In this document: piece by piece, positions 1 to 6,212 of the stretch
Layout: every line of letters begins with the position of its first letter
Position numbering within the stretch: the first letter of the stretch is position 1
Assembly: GCA_046732855.1 (NCBI GenBank)
Contig: JBKPNX010000029.1
Coordinates: 1 to 8,709 of the forward strand
DNA length: 8,709 nucleotides
Direction of reading: 5' to 3'
Origin: JBKPNX01 sp046732855
Lineage (GTDB): Bacteria; Pseudomonadota; Alphaproteobacteria; Geminicoccales; Geminicoccaceae
Made by a program: the position numbers and the translations under genes
The notes under the pieces: generated by a model
Databases searched by the model: none
What the model was told of the DNA's origin: nothing
What the model saw: the letters and a program-made list of their open reading frames with translations, nothing else

Positions 1-87
1 CAGCTGTCCGGTGCCGAATGCCGCCTGCGGTGCCTTATTCACAGCGCACCGGCCAGCGTGGATTTCGCGCGCGGTGGGTGGCGATGA
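1..87 (+). CDS. Possible C-terminal tail of an upstream gene (left-truncated)
   Basis: Frame 1 is open from the window edge to a TGA at 85-87, giving 28 codons that end FARGGWR. This stop overlaps the ATG at 84 of the nucleotidyltransferase-like remnant, which would fit the end of a gene translationally coupled to it. I do not recognise the tail. Twenty-eight open codons are easily expected by chance in GC-rich DNA, and any ATG followed by A creates a TGA in the next frame, so the overlap alone is weak evidence. It could equally be decayed DNA like the bases that follow. Confidence 0.2.
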   Translation, partial: QLSGAECRLRCLIHSAPASVDFARGGWR

Positions 88-175
88 AGGTGGCGATATT
101 GCCGGCGGGCAGGGCACCCGGCTGGCCGGGGAGATCCGAAGCTTCATGTATATCGACGACTGTCGGGAGGGCGGC
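84..175 (+). pseudogene. Decayed fragment: nucleotidyltransferase start joined to an epimerase-like piece
   Basis: From the ATG at 84 the frame reads MKVAIL. Shifting by one base at 101 continues as AGGQGTRLA, together the N-terminal signature of RfbF/RmlA-type sugar-1-phosphate nucleotidyltransferases (G-G-x-G-T-R-L; compare GGLGTRI in the intact gene at 6213). A single missing base explains the shift. In the same second frame the reading then becomes GEIRSFMYIDDCREG (about 128-172), which resembles the R-S-F-x-Y-I-D-D-C-x-E-G segment of extended SDR epimerases of the GDP-mannose 3,5-epimerase type. That segment belongs deep inside an epimerase, not near the start of a nucleotidyltransferase, so this looks like a mosaic of two gene fragments, both inactive. 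Beyond about 175 no frame is recognisable up to 343. The family matches rest on short motifs read by eye. Confidence 0.5.
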
Positions 176-343
176 AGCAACAGATCATGCAACCGGCGGC
201 GTCAAGCTGCGCCACAAGCTGGACGCCTGCAAAGCGTCCGGGGGTGCAACAGCGACAATATTGCGCAGTGACTGGCCCCGGGGGAAGAATGCTTCCGAAG
301 GGCGCCAGCCGACACTTACCGCTGCCGAAAAGACCCCACAAGC

Positions 344-515
344 ATGACGCTCACCTTTCCGCGCGACGAGCCGGGGTACGTGCTCTACCTCGGCCACCAA
401 CTGGGACGATCTTGAGATCGGCTGCGGGGGAACTCTCGCCGAGCTCGCAAGGCGCTATCCGCCGGCCCGCTTCCACTCGTCTGCATTATCTTCACCGGAT
501 GAAGGAGCGCGATGA
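344..515 (+). pseudogene. Frameshifted, truncated PIG-L/LmbE deacetylase N-terminus
   Basis: The ATG at 344 starts a frame reading MTLTFPRDEPGYVLYLGH, a typical PIG-L first strand. The frame then slips by one base near 395-404 and continues as DDLEIGCGGTLAELARRY, matching the D-D-x-E-I-G-x-G-G-T motif of the family (compare SDDIEIGAGGT in the intact copy at 7022). A second shift near 470 recovers VCIIFTG (479-499), like the next core strand. Only about 50 of the usual 215-250 residues remain. The His before the Asp pair is disturbed by the first shift, and the second zinc motif (HxxH-like) is absent because the intact epimerase gene begins at 516. The ribosome binding site of that epimerase lies inside this remnant. 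Intact relatives are zinc-dependent N-deacetylases; this copy cannot be functional. Confidence 0.6.
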
Positions 516-1595
516 ATGAGAGTTCTGGTAACTGGCCACCGAGGCTACATCGGCACGGTGATGGTGCCGATGCTGCTCGAAGCGGGCCACGCAGTGACCG
601 GATGCGACAGCGAGTTCTACGAGGACTGCCACTTTGAGCTCGGCGGCCCGATTGCCCCAGTGCCCAGCCTGCGCAAGGACGTGCGTGACATCACGCCAGC
701 CGATGTCGTGGGCTTTGATGCGGTGATCCACCTGGCCGCCCTCTCGAACGATCCGCTAAGCGATCTCAACCCGGAGATCACGTACGACATCAATCATGGC
801 GCCAGCGTCCATCTGGCGACAATGGCCAAGCAGGCTGGCGTAGAGCGCTTCCTGCTCGCATCCTCCTGCAGCAACTACGGCTTTGCCGGCGACGACATGA
901 TCGACGAGACGGGTAAGCTCAATCCGGTGACCGCCTATGGGCAATCGAAAGTGTGGTCGGAGCGCGACATCGCACTCCTGGCCGGCGATGGCTTCTGTCC
1001 GATCTTTTTCCGCCCGGCCACGGCCTTTGGCGTGTCGCCTCGCCTGCGCTTCGATCTCGTGCTCAACAACCTGGTCGGCTGGGCAGTGACCAAGGGCTTC
1101 ATCTATCTGCAGTCCGACGGCTCGCCGTGGCGGCCCATCGTCCACATTGAGGATATCTCGCGGGCTTTTCTGGCTGGGCTGCAGGCGCCAGCGAAGAAAG
1201 TGTGCAGCGAAGCGTTCAACGTCGGCCGGACCGCCCACAACTATCGGGTTCGCGAGATCGCTGAAATGGTGGCGGAGGTCGTTCCGAACTGCCGTCTGGA
1301 GATTGCGCCGAACGCCGGGCCCGACAAACGGTCCTATCGGGTGAGTTTTGAGAAGATCGCCCGGAGGCTGCCCGAGTTCGAGCCGCAATGGGACGTCCGC
1401 AAGGGAGTAGAACAGCTCTATGCCGCCTATCGCGCTTCGGGCCTGTCACTCGAGCAGCTCCAAGGCCGCTACCAGCGGATCAACCATATCAAGACGCTGA
1501 TGCGCGAAGGCCTGCTCGACGACGATCTGCGCCATCGCGACGACGCTGCCCCGCGGAACGCCGCGGCGGTTGCCGCGATGGCTGATCCGGCCTGA
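516..1595 (+). CDS. NAD-dependent nucleotide-sugar epimerase/reductase (extended SDR)
   Basis: A 359-residue extended short-chain dehydrogenase/reductase, a cytoplasmic enzyme that oxidises, reduces or epimerises an activated sugar. The Rossmann fold is marked by VTGHRGYIG (residues 5-13, GxxGxxG). Asp31 lies at the end of the second strand, where NAD-preferring enzymes carry an acidic residue. HLAALSNDP (72-80) is the conserved A-A strand, and the catalytic set is Ser116/117 in SSCSNYG with Tyr141 and Lys145 in YGQSK. RPIVHIEDI (206-214) and FNVGR (234-238) are C-terminal substrate-domain motifs. The start is supported by GGAG at 504-507, eight bases upstream. Proteins with this VTGHRGYIG...LSNDP pattern commonly neighbour RfbF, RfbC and C-methyltransferase genes, so a 4-keto-sugar reductase or epimerase role is likely, but the substrate is not determined. 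The last 20 or so residues are Ala/Asp-rich and look like a non-conserved extension. Confidence 0.9.
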   Translation: MRVLVTGHRGYIGTVMVPMLLEAGHAVTGCDSEFYEDCHFELGGPIAPVPSLRKDVRDITPADVVGFDAVIHLAALSNDPLSDLNPEITYDINHGASVHLATMAKQAGVERFLLASSCSNYGFAGDDMIDETGKLNPVTAYGQSKVWSERDIALLAGDGFCPIFFRPATAFGVSPRLRFDLVLNNLVGWAVTKGFIYLQSDGSPWRPIVHIEDISRAFLAGLQAPAKKVCSEAFNVGRTAHNYRVREIAEMVAEVVPNCRLEIAPNAGPDKRSYRVSFEKIARRLPEFEPQWDVRKGVEQLYAAYRASGLSLEQLQGRYQRINHIKTLMREGLLDDDLRHRDDAAPRNAAAVAAMADPA

Positions 1596-1859
1596 CGTCT
1601 GGCGGCGGAGCAGCAATTGCACGGGTCGTGCCCCCGGCTCACTCCTGATTCAGGTCGCCGCCTCGCCCGCCGAGCCCCGCTGCTGTGGCTGCTCGCCGCC
1701 GTCATGGCCGGATGGTGACAGGCTTCGATCGTCGGGGGCTTGGCCCGCCTCAGCTCAGTCCTGGCGGCCAGAGCCTTCGCACCACCCTCCCTAGGTTCCG
1801 GGGATTGGCCTAAGGTTCCGGGGTTCGGCTAGGCACTTCACCAGAGGACACGCGTCGCC
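1596..1859. other. Intergenic region between the SDR gene and nadE
   Basis: These 264 bases hold no convincing gene. A small perfect hairpin (GCACG, loop GGT, CGTGC, 1619-1631) follows the SDR stop but lacks a T-run, so it is a poor terminator candidate. A tandem repeat lies at 1791-1833. A purine-rich GAGG at 1844-1847 is the only ribosome-binding candidate for nadE and sits 12 bases from its GTG, longer than usual. No clear -35/-10 pair was found. Confidence 0.5.
1791..1833 (+). repeat. Two-copy tandem repeat upstream of nadE
   Basis: CTAGGTTCCGGGGATTGGC (1791-1809) is followed directly by CTAAGGTTCCGGGGTTCGGC (1810-1829), and CTAGG begins again at 1829. The two copies share the core GGTTCCGGGG with a spacing of 19-20 bases, about two helical turns, and end 26 bases before the nadE start codon. 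The arrangement would suit paired operator sites or a short slippage duplication; I do not recognise it as a known regulator's site. Confidence 0.6.
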
Positions 1860-3563
1860 GTGAGCGTCGAGATCACCATCGCGATCGCCCAGATTAATCC
1901 CACGGTCGGCGCGCTGGACCACAATATCGCCCTGATCCGCGCAGCCCGCGCGAAAGCGGCTGAAGCGAGCGCGGACCTCGTCGTGTGCTCCGAGCTGGTC
2001 GTGGTGGGCTACCCGCCCGAGGACCTGGTACTGAAGCCGACCTTGCAGGATTACGCAGCGCGCGCTGTGCTTACGCTCGCGGAGGACACCGCCGACGGCG
2101 GCCCGGCGATGATCGTCGGCGCGCCCTGGCGCGACCCCGGCAACCTGTACAACGCCATGCTGCTGCTGCGCGGTGGCGTGATCGTCACCAGTCGCCACAA
2201 GTACGACCTGCCGAATTACGGTGTGTTCGACGAAAAGCGCGTGTTCGCGGCAGGCCCGATCCCAGGACCTATGGCGTTCCCGCTGGGCGACCGGGCGGAC
2301 GGCGGTGGATTCGAGCAGCTTCGGATCGGCGGCATGGTCTGCGAGGACATGTGGACCGAGGACGTCGCCAAGGGCCTCGAGGAGTCGGGCGCTGAGATCC
2401 TGATCGTGCCGAACGCCTCGCCCTTCGAGTGCGACAAGCGGGACGTGCGCATGAAGCTCGCGGTCGCTCGGGTGACCGAGACTGGCCTGCCGTTGATCTA
2501 CTGCAACCAGGTCGGCGGCCAGGACGAGCTGGTGTTCGATGGCACGTCGTTCGTGCTGAACGCCGATCGCCGGCTGGCGGCCCAGGCCAAGAGCTTCGAG
2601 GAGGATCTGCTGATCACCCGCTGGCGGCGCGGCGACGACGGCGTGTGGGCGTGCGTCGAGGGCAGGGTCACGCCACCGATCGAGGGCTACGAGGCGGTCT
2701 ATCGCGCGATGTGCCTGGGCTTGCGCGACTATGTCGACAAGAACGGCTTTCCGGGCGTGGTGCTCGGCCTCTCCGGTGGCATCGATTCGGCGCTGTCGGC
2801 AGCGGTCGCGGCCGACGCGCTCGGGCCCGAGCGGGTGCACGCTGTGATGATGCCTTCGCGCTATACCTCGGATGCCAGCACCGAGGACGCGGAGGCGGTC
2901 GCGAGCGCGCTCAGCATCCGACTCGACCGCCTGCCGATCGAGCCCGCGGTCGCCGCGTTCGGCACGATGCTTGAGCCGGTGTTCGCGGGACGACCCCCAG
3001 ACATCACGGAGGAAAATATCCAAGCGCGCATCCGCGGCGTGCTGCTGATGGCGATCTCCAACAAGCTCGGCGCGATGCTGCTGACCACCGGCAACAAGTC
3101 CGAAATGTCGATCGGGTATGCGACCCTCTACGGCGACATGTGCGGCGGCTATTCGGTGCTGAAGGACGTCTATAAGACCACCGTGTTCGCGCTGTCGCGC
3201 TGGCGCAACCAGCATCGACCCGAAGGCCTGCTCGGGCCCACCGGCGCCGTGATTCCCGAGCGCGTGATCACCAAGCCGCCTTCGGCCGAGCTGCGCGCTG
3301 ATCAGACGGACCAGGACAGCCTGCCGCCCTATGACGAGCTCGATGCGATCCTGCACGGGCTGGTCGAGACCGATTTTTCGGCGCGCGATCTGGTCGAGCA
3401 GGGCCACGATCCGGCGATCGTGCGCAAGGTCTCGAACCTTCTGGACATCGCCGAATACAAGCGTCGCCAGGCGCCGCCTGGCATGAAAATCACGCGCAAG
3501 GCGTTCGGCCGCGACCGGCGCTATCCGATCACCAACGCGCTCCGATTCATCGGCGTCGTCTAG
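1860..3563 (+). CDS. nadE: Glutamine-dependent NAD+ synthetase
   Basis: A 567-residue two-domain enzyme that makes NAD+ from deamido-NAD, ATP and glutamine, the last step of NAD synthesis in the cytoplasm. Residues 1-270 form a nitrilase-type glutaminase domain with the triad Glu45 (in CSELVVVGYPPEDL), Lys114 (in SRHKYDLPNYGVFDE) and Cys161 (in GGMVCEDMW), which releases ammonia for the synthetase. Residues 280-567 form the N-type ATP pyrophosphatase synthetase domain with the P-loop LSGGIDS (304-310), followed by TTGNKSEMSIGY (409-420) and GDMCGGYSVLKDVYKT (425-440). The length is normal for the fused bacterial form. The start is a GTG at 1860; no earlier in-frame start gives a better N-terminus, since ITIAIAQINPTVG aligns with the usual first strand. 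It is a housekeeping gene with no obvious link to the flanking sugar genes, sitting alone with its own upstream repeat. Confidence 0.97.
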   Translation: MSVEITIAIAQINPTVGALDHNIALIRAARAKAAEASADLVVCSELVVVGYPPEDLVLKPTLQDYAARAVLTLAEDTADGGPAMIVGAPWRDPGNLYNAMLLLRGGVIVTSRHKYDLPNYGVFDEKRVFAAGPIPGPMAFPLGDRADGGGFEQLRIGGMVCEDMWTEDVAKGLEESGAEILIVPNASPFECDKRDVRMKLAVARVTETGLPLIYCNQVGGQDELVFDGTSFVLNADRRLAAQAKSFEEDLLITRWRRGDDGVWACVEGRVTPPIEGYEAVYRAMCLGLRDYVDKNGFPGVVLGLSGGIDSALSAAVAADALGPERVHAVMMPSRYTSDASTEDAEAVASALSIRLDRLPIEPAVAAFGTMLEPVFAGRPPDITEENIQARIRGVLLMAISNKLGAMLLTTGNKSEMSIGYATLYGDMCGGYSVLKDVYKTTVFALSRWRNQHRPEGLLGPTGAVIPERVITKPPSAELRADQTDQDSLPPYDELDAILHGLVETDFSARDLVEQGHDPAIVRKVSNLLDIAEYKRRQAPPGMKITRKAFGRDRRYPITNALRFIGVV

Positions 3564-3870
3564 AGGTATATTGCTATTGCGTAGAGTCGGTGCCTGTGAT
3601 TCGAGATCAGGCGAGACTCCAAGATGCCGGCGCCCCTGCCGTTGAACTTGGGACAGATGATCGTGCAAGCGGTACGGGACGGATGTTCGGTTCGTGAAAC
3701 GATCCTCGCAGAGGACCGTCACTGTCGCCGATCACGCCGCCTTTGGGCAGGTGGGACCGGCACACCGCTTACAAAAAGTCAGTTAGGGTTCCGCACCACA
3801 TCTATGAGGAGGGTTGCCCCTGCGAGGAGGGCACAACGCGGGGGCCGACGGGTCCAAGGCAGCCTCGTCC
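3564..3870. other. Gene-poor stretch between nadE and the minus-strand cassette
   Basis: About 300 bases with no convincing gene between the convergent nadE and the accessory gene. It contains a hairpin at 3584-3619. From the ATG at 3624 there is a plus-strand frame starting MPAPLPLNLGQMIVQAVRDG and continuing SVRETI, which weakly resembles the N-terminal helix-turn-helix of IS630-type transposases (M-x-x-P-L-S-x-x-L-R-x-R-V-V-x-A-V-x-x-G-x-S-x-R). The resemblance stops after about 27 residues, and no transposase catalytic domain follows. It may be the stub of a deleted insertion sequence or chance. Confidence 0.35.
3584..3619. terminator. Imperfect hairpin 21 bases after the nadE stop
   Basis: Two nested arms are visible: GAGTC (3584-3588) pairs with GACTC (3615-3619), and GCCTG (3592-3596) pairs with CAGGC (3608-3612), separated by a 3x2 internal loop, with an 11-base terminal loop. 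No T-run follows on either strand, so it is not a classical intrinsic terminator. It could reduce read-through from nadE into the convergent cassette, or be an end of a lost mobile element. Confidence 0.4.
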
Positions 3871-4419
3871 TCACAGCTCGGACCAAGGCAGAGCGGCTTC
3901 GAGCCGGCATTCCTGAGGCTGGCTGACAGCGACGATCGATGAACTGGCTCGTGGCCGAAAACCGAGGGATTTGATTACTTCGACCATCTTCGCCTGGAAA
4001 TAGGCGGAGATCGGCGGACGGTCGGTGATTCGCCCTCGATAGACGTAGTAGACGCGGGCATCGCGGCCTGCCGTTTGGGTGAACAGGCTGACCATCCCGC
4101 CACCGGGGGGCAGGAGACCCACTCGGATGCTGCCGACGCAGCCGGGGACCTGAAAATCCAGTACAGTGCCACCGCCACCCGAGACGAGTTCCGCCGATCC
4201 GCTGAGCTTCCAGCGGTAACCTGTGAGGAAATCCTGGATGTGACGCTTATCTTCCTGCTCGGGACGGGCGTCCGTCTCGGCACCATAGCTCAGCGCCTTA
4301 AATGACAGGCTCGCCGTCGCCAGAAGGGCTACGCTAGTGACGAAGAGAAAACGTCTCCCACCCTGTCGAGTGTAGCGCGATGATCGCGATGAGGAAAAGA
4401 AGCCCGACATTGAAGACAT
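3871..4419 (-). CDS. Membrane-anchored or secreted exosortase-associated protein, unknown family
   Basis: About 182 residues from the ATG at 4419; the open frame extends up to an ATG at 4449 (192 residues). I prefer 4419 because a GGTGGGTGG stretch precedes it, but ATGs at 4410, 4437 and 4449 are possible, and every choice overlaps the 3' end of the exosortase gene by 77-116 bases. A basic, Ser-rich N-terminus ending RQGGRR leads into one hydrophobic segment (FLFVTSVALLATASLSF), suggesting an inner-membrane anchor or uncleaved signal with a periplasmic domain. That domain contains GYRWKLSG, a Gly-rich stretch, PGCVGSIRVGLLPPGGG, YYVYRG and a C-terminal EVIKSLGFRPR helix. Position and topology resemble EpsI-type partners of exosortases, and the Cys followed by PPGGG loosely recalls their C-x-P-G-G motif, but I cannot confirm the family. 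It is probably co-transcribed and translationally coupled with the exosortase. Confidence 0.6.
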   Translation of the reverse strand: MSSMSGFFSSSRSSRYTRQGGRRFLFVTSVALLATASLSFKALSYGAETDARPEQEDKRHIQDFLTGYRWKLSGSAELVSGGGGTVLDFQVPGCVGSIRVGLLPPGGGMVSLFTQTAGRDARVYYVYRGRITDRPPISAYFQAKMVEVIKSLGFRPRASSSIVAVSQPQECRLEAALPWSEL

Positions 4420-5269
4420 TGCCACCCACCGGACCATGAACCCATTCATAAGAGTCGGCGCTCAACCCCATCAGCGCCAACCTCAGCGTGTTGGCCGCTA
4501 ACACCAAGCCAGCCACGGCGAGCAAGGCGAACGCGTCTCTTGGCTGCCACTCCGATCGAACCGCACGGGTGATGGCAATCCACCACAAGAACCCGTAGAG
4601 CACGTTTGATAAAGAAGCACACCCGGTTCCCACATGCAGTGTCGGCTGGTCGCTCGTGAAGATCAGGTTGCCGATGCGGTGAACGTCGCCGTGCCCGAGA
4701 GCAGCAAGCCATGCGACGGCGAGCGCGGCGTCCGACGCCAGCAACGTGGGACCGAAGGCCTGGACGAGCACTGGGCCCCAGAAACCGCTTGCCGCGATCG
4801 CGAGGAAAACCGATGCAGCGGCCACACCAATCGTGGACCGGCGGTCCCGGCCGAGCGCGTAAAGCGCCAGACCGGTGAACGCCAGCCAGGCTGCCGCGCG
4901 ATGCGGCACCAGGAGGAGACAGACAACAACTGCAGTTACGAACCAGTCGCCGGCTTTCATCGCTGCGCGCTTAGACTGGCGCAAAAGGTAAACGCCGACT
5001 GCCGTAGCAGTGACCATCACGAAATTGAGGTCAGATGCCAGTGCAACCCAGCGCCAGGGGTCCTTGCCAAAGACAACACCAAAGAAATGAGGAGCCCCAG
5101 CGTTGACGATCCCAAGCAGGTAGAGAGCGGCAAACACCTCCGACCGCGAGAGCGTATTGGCAGACCGCCAATGCTCGCCCACGCGAGCGATCCGCGCGCT
5201 GTAACCGGCCTCAACGACGGCTGCGCCGGTTTCCTGCCGCGGGGACGTTTGCCGCCCGAACACCTTCAC
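4334..5269 (-). CDS. Exosortase/archaeosortase-family transpeptidase (subtype not assigned)
   Basis: A 311-residue multi-pass inner-membrane protein. After a 40-residue cytoplasmic-looking N-terminus there are about eight hydrophobic segments. The exosortase catalytic triad is visible in the expected order: Cys217 in HVGTGCASLSN, Arg263 in ANTLRLALMG and His278 in YEWVHGPVGG, each at or near a membrane segment boundary. Known exosortases recognise a C-terminal tripartite signal (motif, membrane helix, basic cluster) and cleave at the motif. The Cys motif is TGCAS rather than the C-S-G of EpsH/XrtA, so this is a divergent subtype. The gene starts at a GTG two bases after the stop of the small substrate-like gene and has no clear ribosome binding site, so coupling to it is likely. 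The downstream accessory gene overlaps its 3' end. Confidence 0.85.
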   Translation of the reverse strand: MKVFGRQTSPRQETGAAVVEAGYSARIARVGEHWRSANTLSRSEVFAALYLLGIVNAGAPHFFGVVFGKDPWRWVALASDLNFVMVTATAVGVYLLRQSKRAAMKAGDWFVTAVVVCLLLVPHRAAAWLAFTGLALYALGRDRRSTIGVAAASVFLAIAASGFWGPVLVQAFGPTLLASDAALAVAWLAALGHGDVHRIGNLIFTSDQPTLHVGTGCASLSNVLYGFLWWIAITRAVRSEWQPRDAFALLAVAGLVLAANTLRLALMGLSADSYEWVHGPVGGNVFNVGLLFLIAIIALHSTGWETFSLRH

Positions 5270-5271
5270 GA

Positions 5272-5463
5272 TCAGCTATCGTCGGTCGGCCGCGCCTTTC
5301 GCCGCCAGCGGCGGTACCCGGCCAGCGCTGCGCCGGCCACGATGATCACCGGCAGCCCTGCGCCAATCAAGGGGGCGGGCCCGCCGCGGGTCGCCGCAGC
5401 CACAGGTTCTGCGGTTAAGGCGACTAAAGCCGCCAGGGTTAACACGGAACTTATTTTGGTCAT
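5272..5463 (-). CDS. Minimal exosortase target: signal peptide plus C-terminal sorting signal
   Basis: A 63-residue protein. Residues 1-24 look like a cleavable signal peptide (MTKISS, hydrophobic core VLTLAALVALTA, cleavage near PVAAA). The rest is nearly all sorting signal: GGPAPLIGAGLP (27-38), then a hydrophobic helix VIIVAGAALAGY (39-50), then RRWRRK (51-56) and a short polar tail. This motif-helix-basic cluster layout is that of PEP-CTERM-like exosortase substrates, with PAPLIGAGLP taking the place of the recognition motif. Only about four residues lie between the predicted signal cleavage and the motif. I chose the ATG at 5463 because AAGGA lies eight bases upstream and the signal peptide begins there; the frame is open further upstream, but those residues look non-coding. 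The exosortase gene follows two bases after its stop, implying a dedicated pair. Confidence 0.8.
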   Translation of the reverse strand: MTKISSVLTLAALVALTAEPVAAATRGGPAPLIGAGLPVIIVAGAALAGYRRWRRKARPTDDS

Positions 5464-5499
5464 CACCTTTTTCCTTCTTAAGGCCGCCGTGTCGAGCTT

Positions 5500-5516
5500 C
5501 CCCGCCGAGTGCGGGG
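5500..5516 (-). promoter_or_regulatory. Leader hairpin before the small exosortase target gene
   Basis: CCCCGC (5500-5505) and GCGGGG (5511-5516) form a perfect six-pair GC stem with a five-base loop, 37 bases upstream of the ATG at 5463. No T-run follows, so termination is unlikely; it could stabilise the leader RNA or affect translation of the cassette. Confidence 0.45.
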
Positions 5517-5591
5517 CACCAAGCGGTAAGAAATCCGGCGGCATCGTTTTTTATCGCGACGCCCGAGCAGGCGTGCGATGTGCGCCACTAT

Positions 5592-5607
5592 GGCTGCGGT
5601 AGTGCCA
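5592..5607 (-). promoter_or_regulatory. Candidate sigma-54 promoter for the exosortase cassette
   Basis: On the minus strand the sequence reads TGGCACTACCGCAGCC. It has the full TGGCAC of the -24 element and a GC at the correct position for the -12 element, but lacks the usual TT before that GC. Transcription would start near 5580, giving a leader of about 115 bases to the small gene at 5463. PEP-CTERM/exosortase loci in several proteobacteria are linked to the PrsK/PrsR system, whose regulator acts with sigma-54, which makes the site plausible. TGGCAC also occurs several times elsewhere in the window by chance. Confidence 0.3.
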
Positions 5608-6212
5608 TTTAGCAAGTCGAGTAAAAGTTGCAAATCTTCAGGGACGACATTCCACCTTAACAACAGGAAGAATCGGTTGCGTGGACTGCGCTCACTCCGT
5701 CCAACGCAAAAATAATCTTAGGTTTTGGAGGCAGCTGTAGGCAAAGTATATCTGTAATTGAAAGCTTTTGCTCGCGCAGTTATTGCTTGACTTCCTGGGC
5801 GCTAAGCTTACTAACCGATCCATAAACATCGTGGCGGGAGCGCTTCGGCTGACATGAACGCTCATGATCCGTTTCTGTGGCAGCGGGATGGCACTGATGC
5901 GGCCAGGCGCCTTGGCCGCGACGATCTGGACGCTCTCGCCTTCTTTCCCGGCATGAACCAGCCGGCCGCGCGGAAAGTGGCGTGGCTTGCGGGCCTTCTT
6001 GGCGCGTTCGAACGGGCGTTCGAGGTAGTGCCACTCGGTCGCCACGCGCAGGCTCTCGAGCCGGCCCCGCACCTCACGCTCCGCGCACCTCGCTCTAACC
6101 CGGCCCCGGATCCCTACGCTGCGCGCTTCGGGCCAGCGGACCGCAGCGGCAGGAGGCGGGTAGTCAGTGCATCGCACGTCCCGCAGCTGGCCGTCACGAG
6201 GAACTGCAATCC

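Larger units (their letters stand above)
5464..6212. other. Long divergent region between the exosortase cassette and the sugar operon
   Basis: About 750 bases between divergent gene sets. The right end of the minus-strand leader carries a hairpin (5500-5516) and a possible sigma-54 site (5592-5607). Bases 5600-5860 are noticeably richer in A and T than the surroundings, as expected for promoters. Bases 5850-6210 are GC-rich and contain overlapping open frames on both strands (minus 5692-6177, 161 residues; plus 5854-6216, 120 residues). Neither shows a motif, signal peptide or ribosome binding site that I can recognise. The minus frame contains a WPEARSVGIRGR stretch that faintly recalls some transposases, but nothing else supports that. 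A weak plus-strand promoter candidate (TTGACT at 5787-5792, TACTAA at 5809-5814) lies about 400 bases before the nucleotidyltransferase gene. Confidence 0.5.

Noticed and set aside
756..1388. 210-codon minus-strand frame opposite the SDR gene
   Set aside because: A shadow of the plus-strand SDR, which has a complete set of motifs.
1791..3722. 643-codon open frame on the minus strand opposite nadE
   Set aside because: It mirrors the nadE reading frame in GC-rich DNA, is rich in Arg, His, Asp and Ala, has no domain motifs, and nadE shows every catalytic motif on the plus strand.
4634..5602. 322-codon plus-strand frame across the exosortase and its target
   Set aside because: The minus strand encodes clear membrane helices, the Cys-Arg-His triad and a sorting signal; the plus frame has only low-complexity polar sequence.
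5679..5707. Hairpin next to an A-run (GCGTGGAC paired with GTCCAACGC) as a terminator
   Set aside because: The A-run follows on the plus strand and the T-run precedes on the minus strand, so neither strand has the stem-then-T order of an intrinsic terminator.
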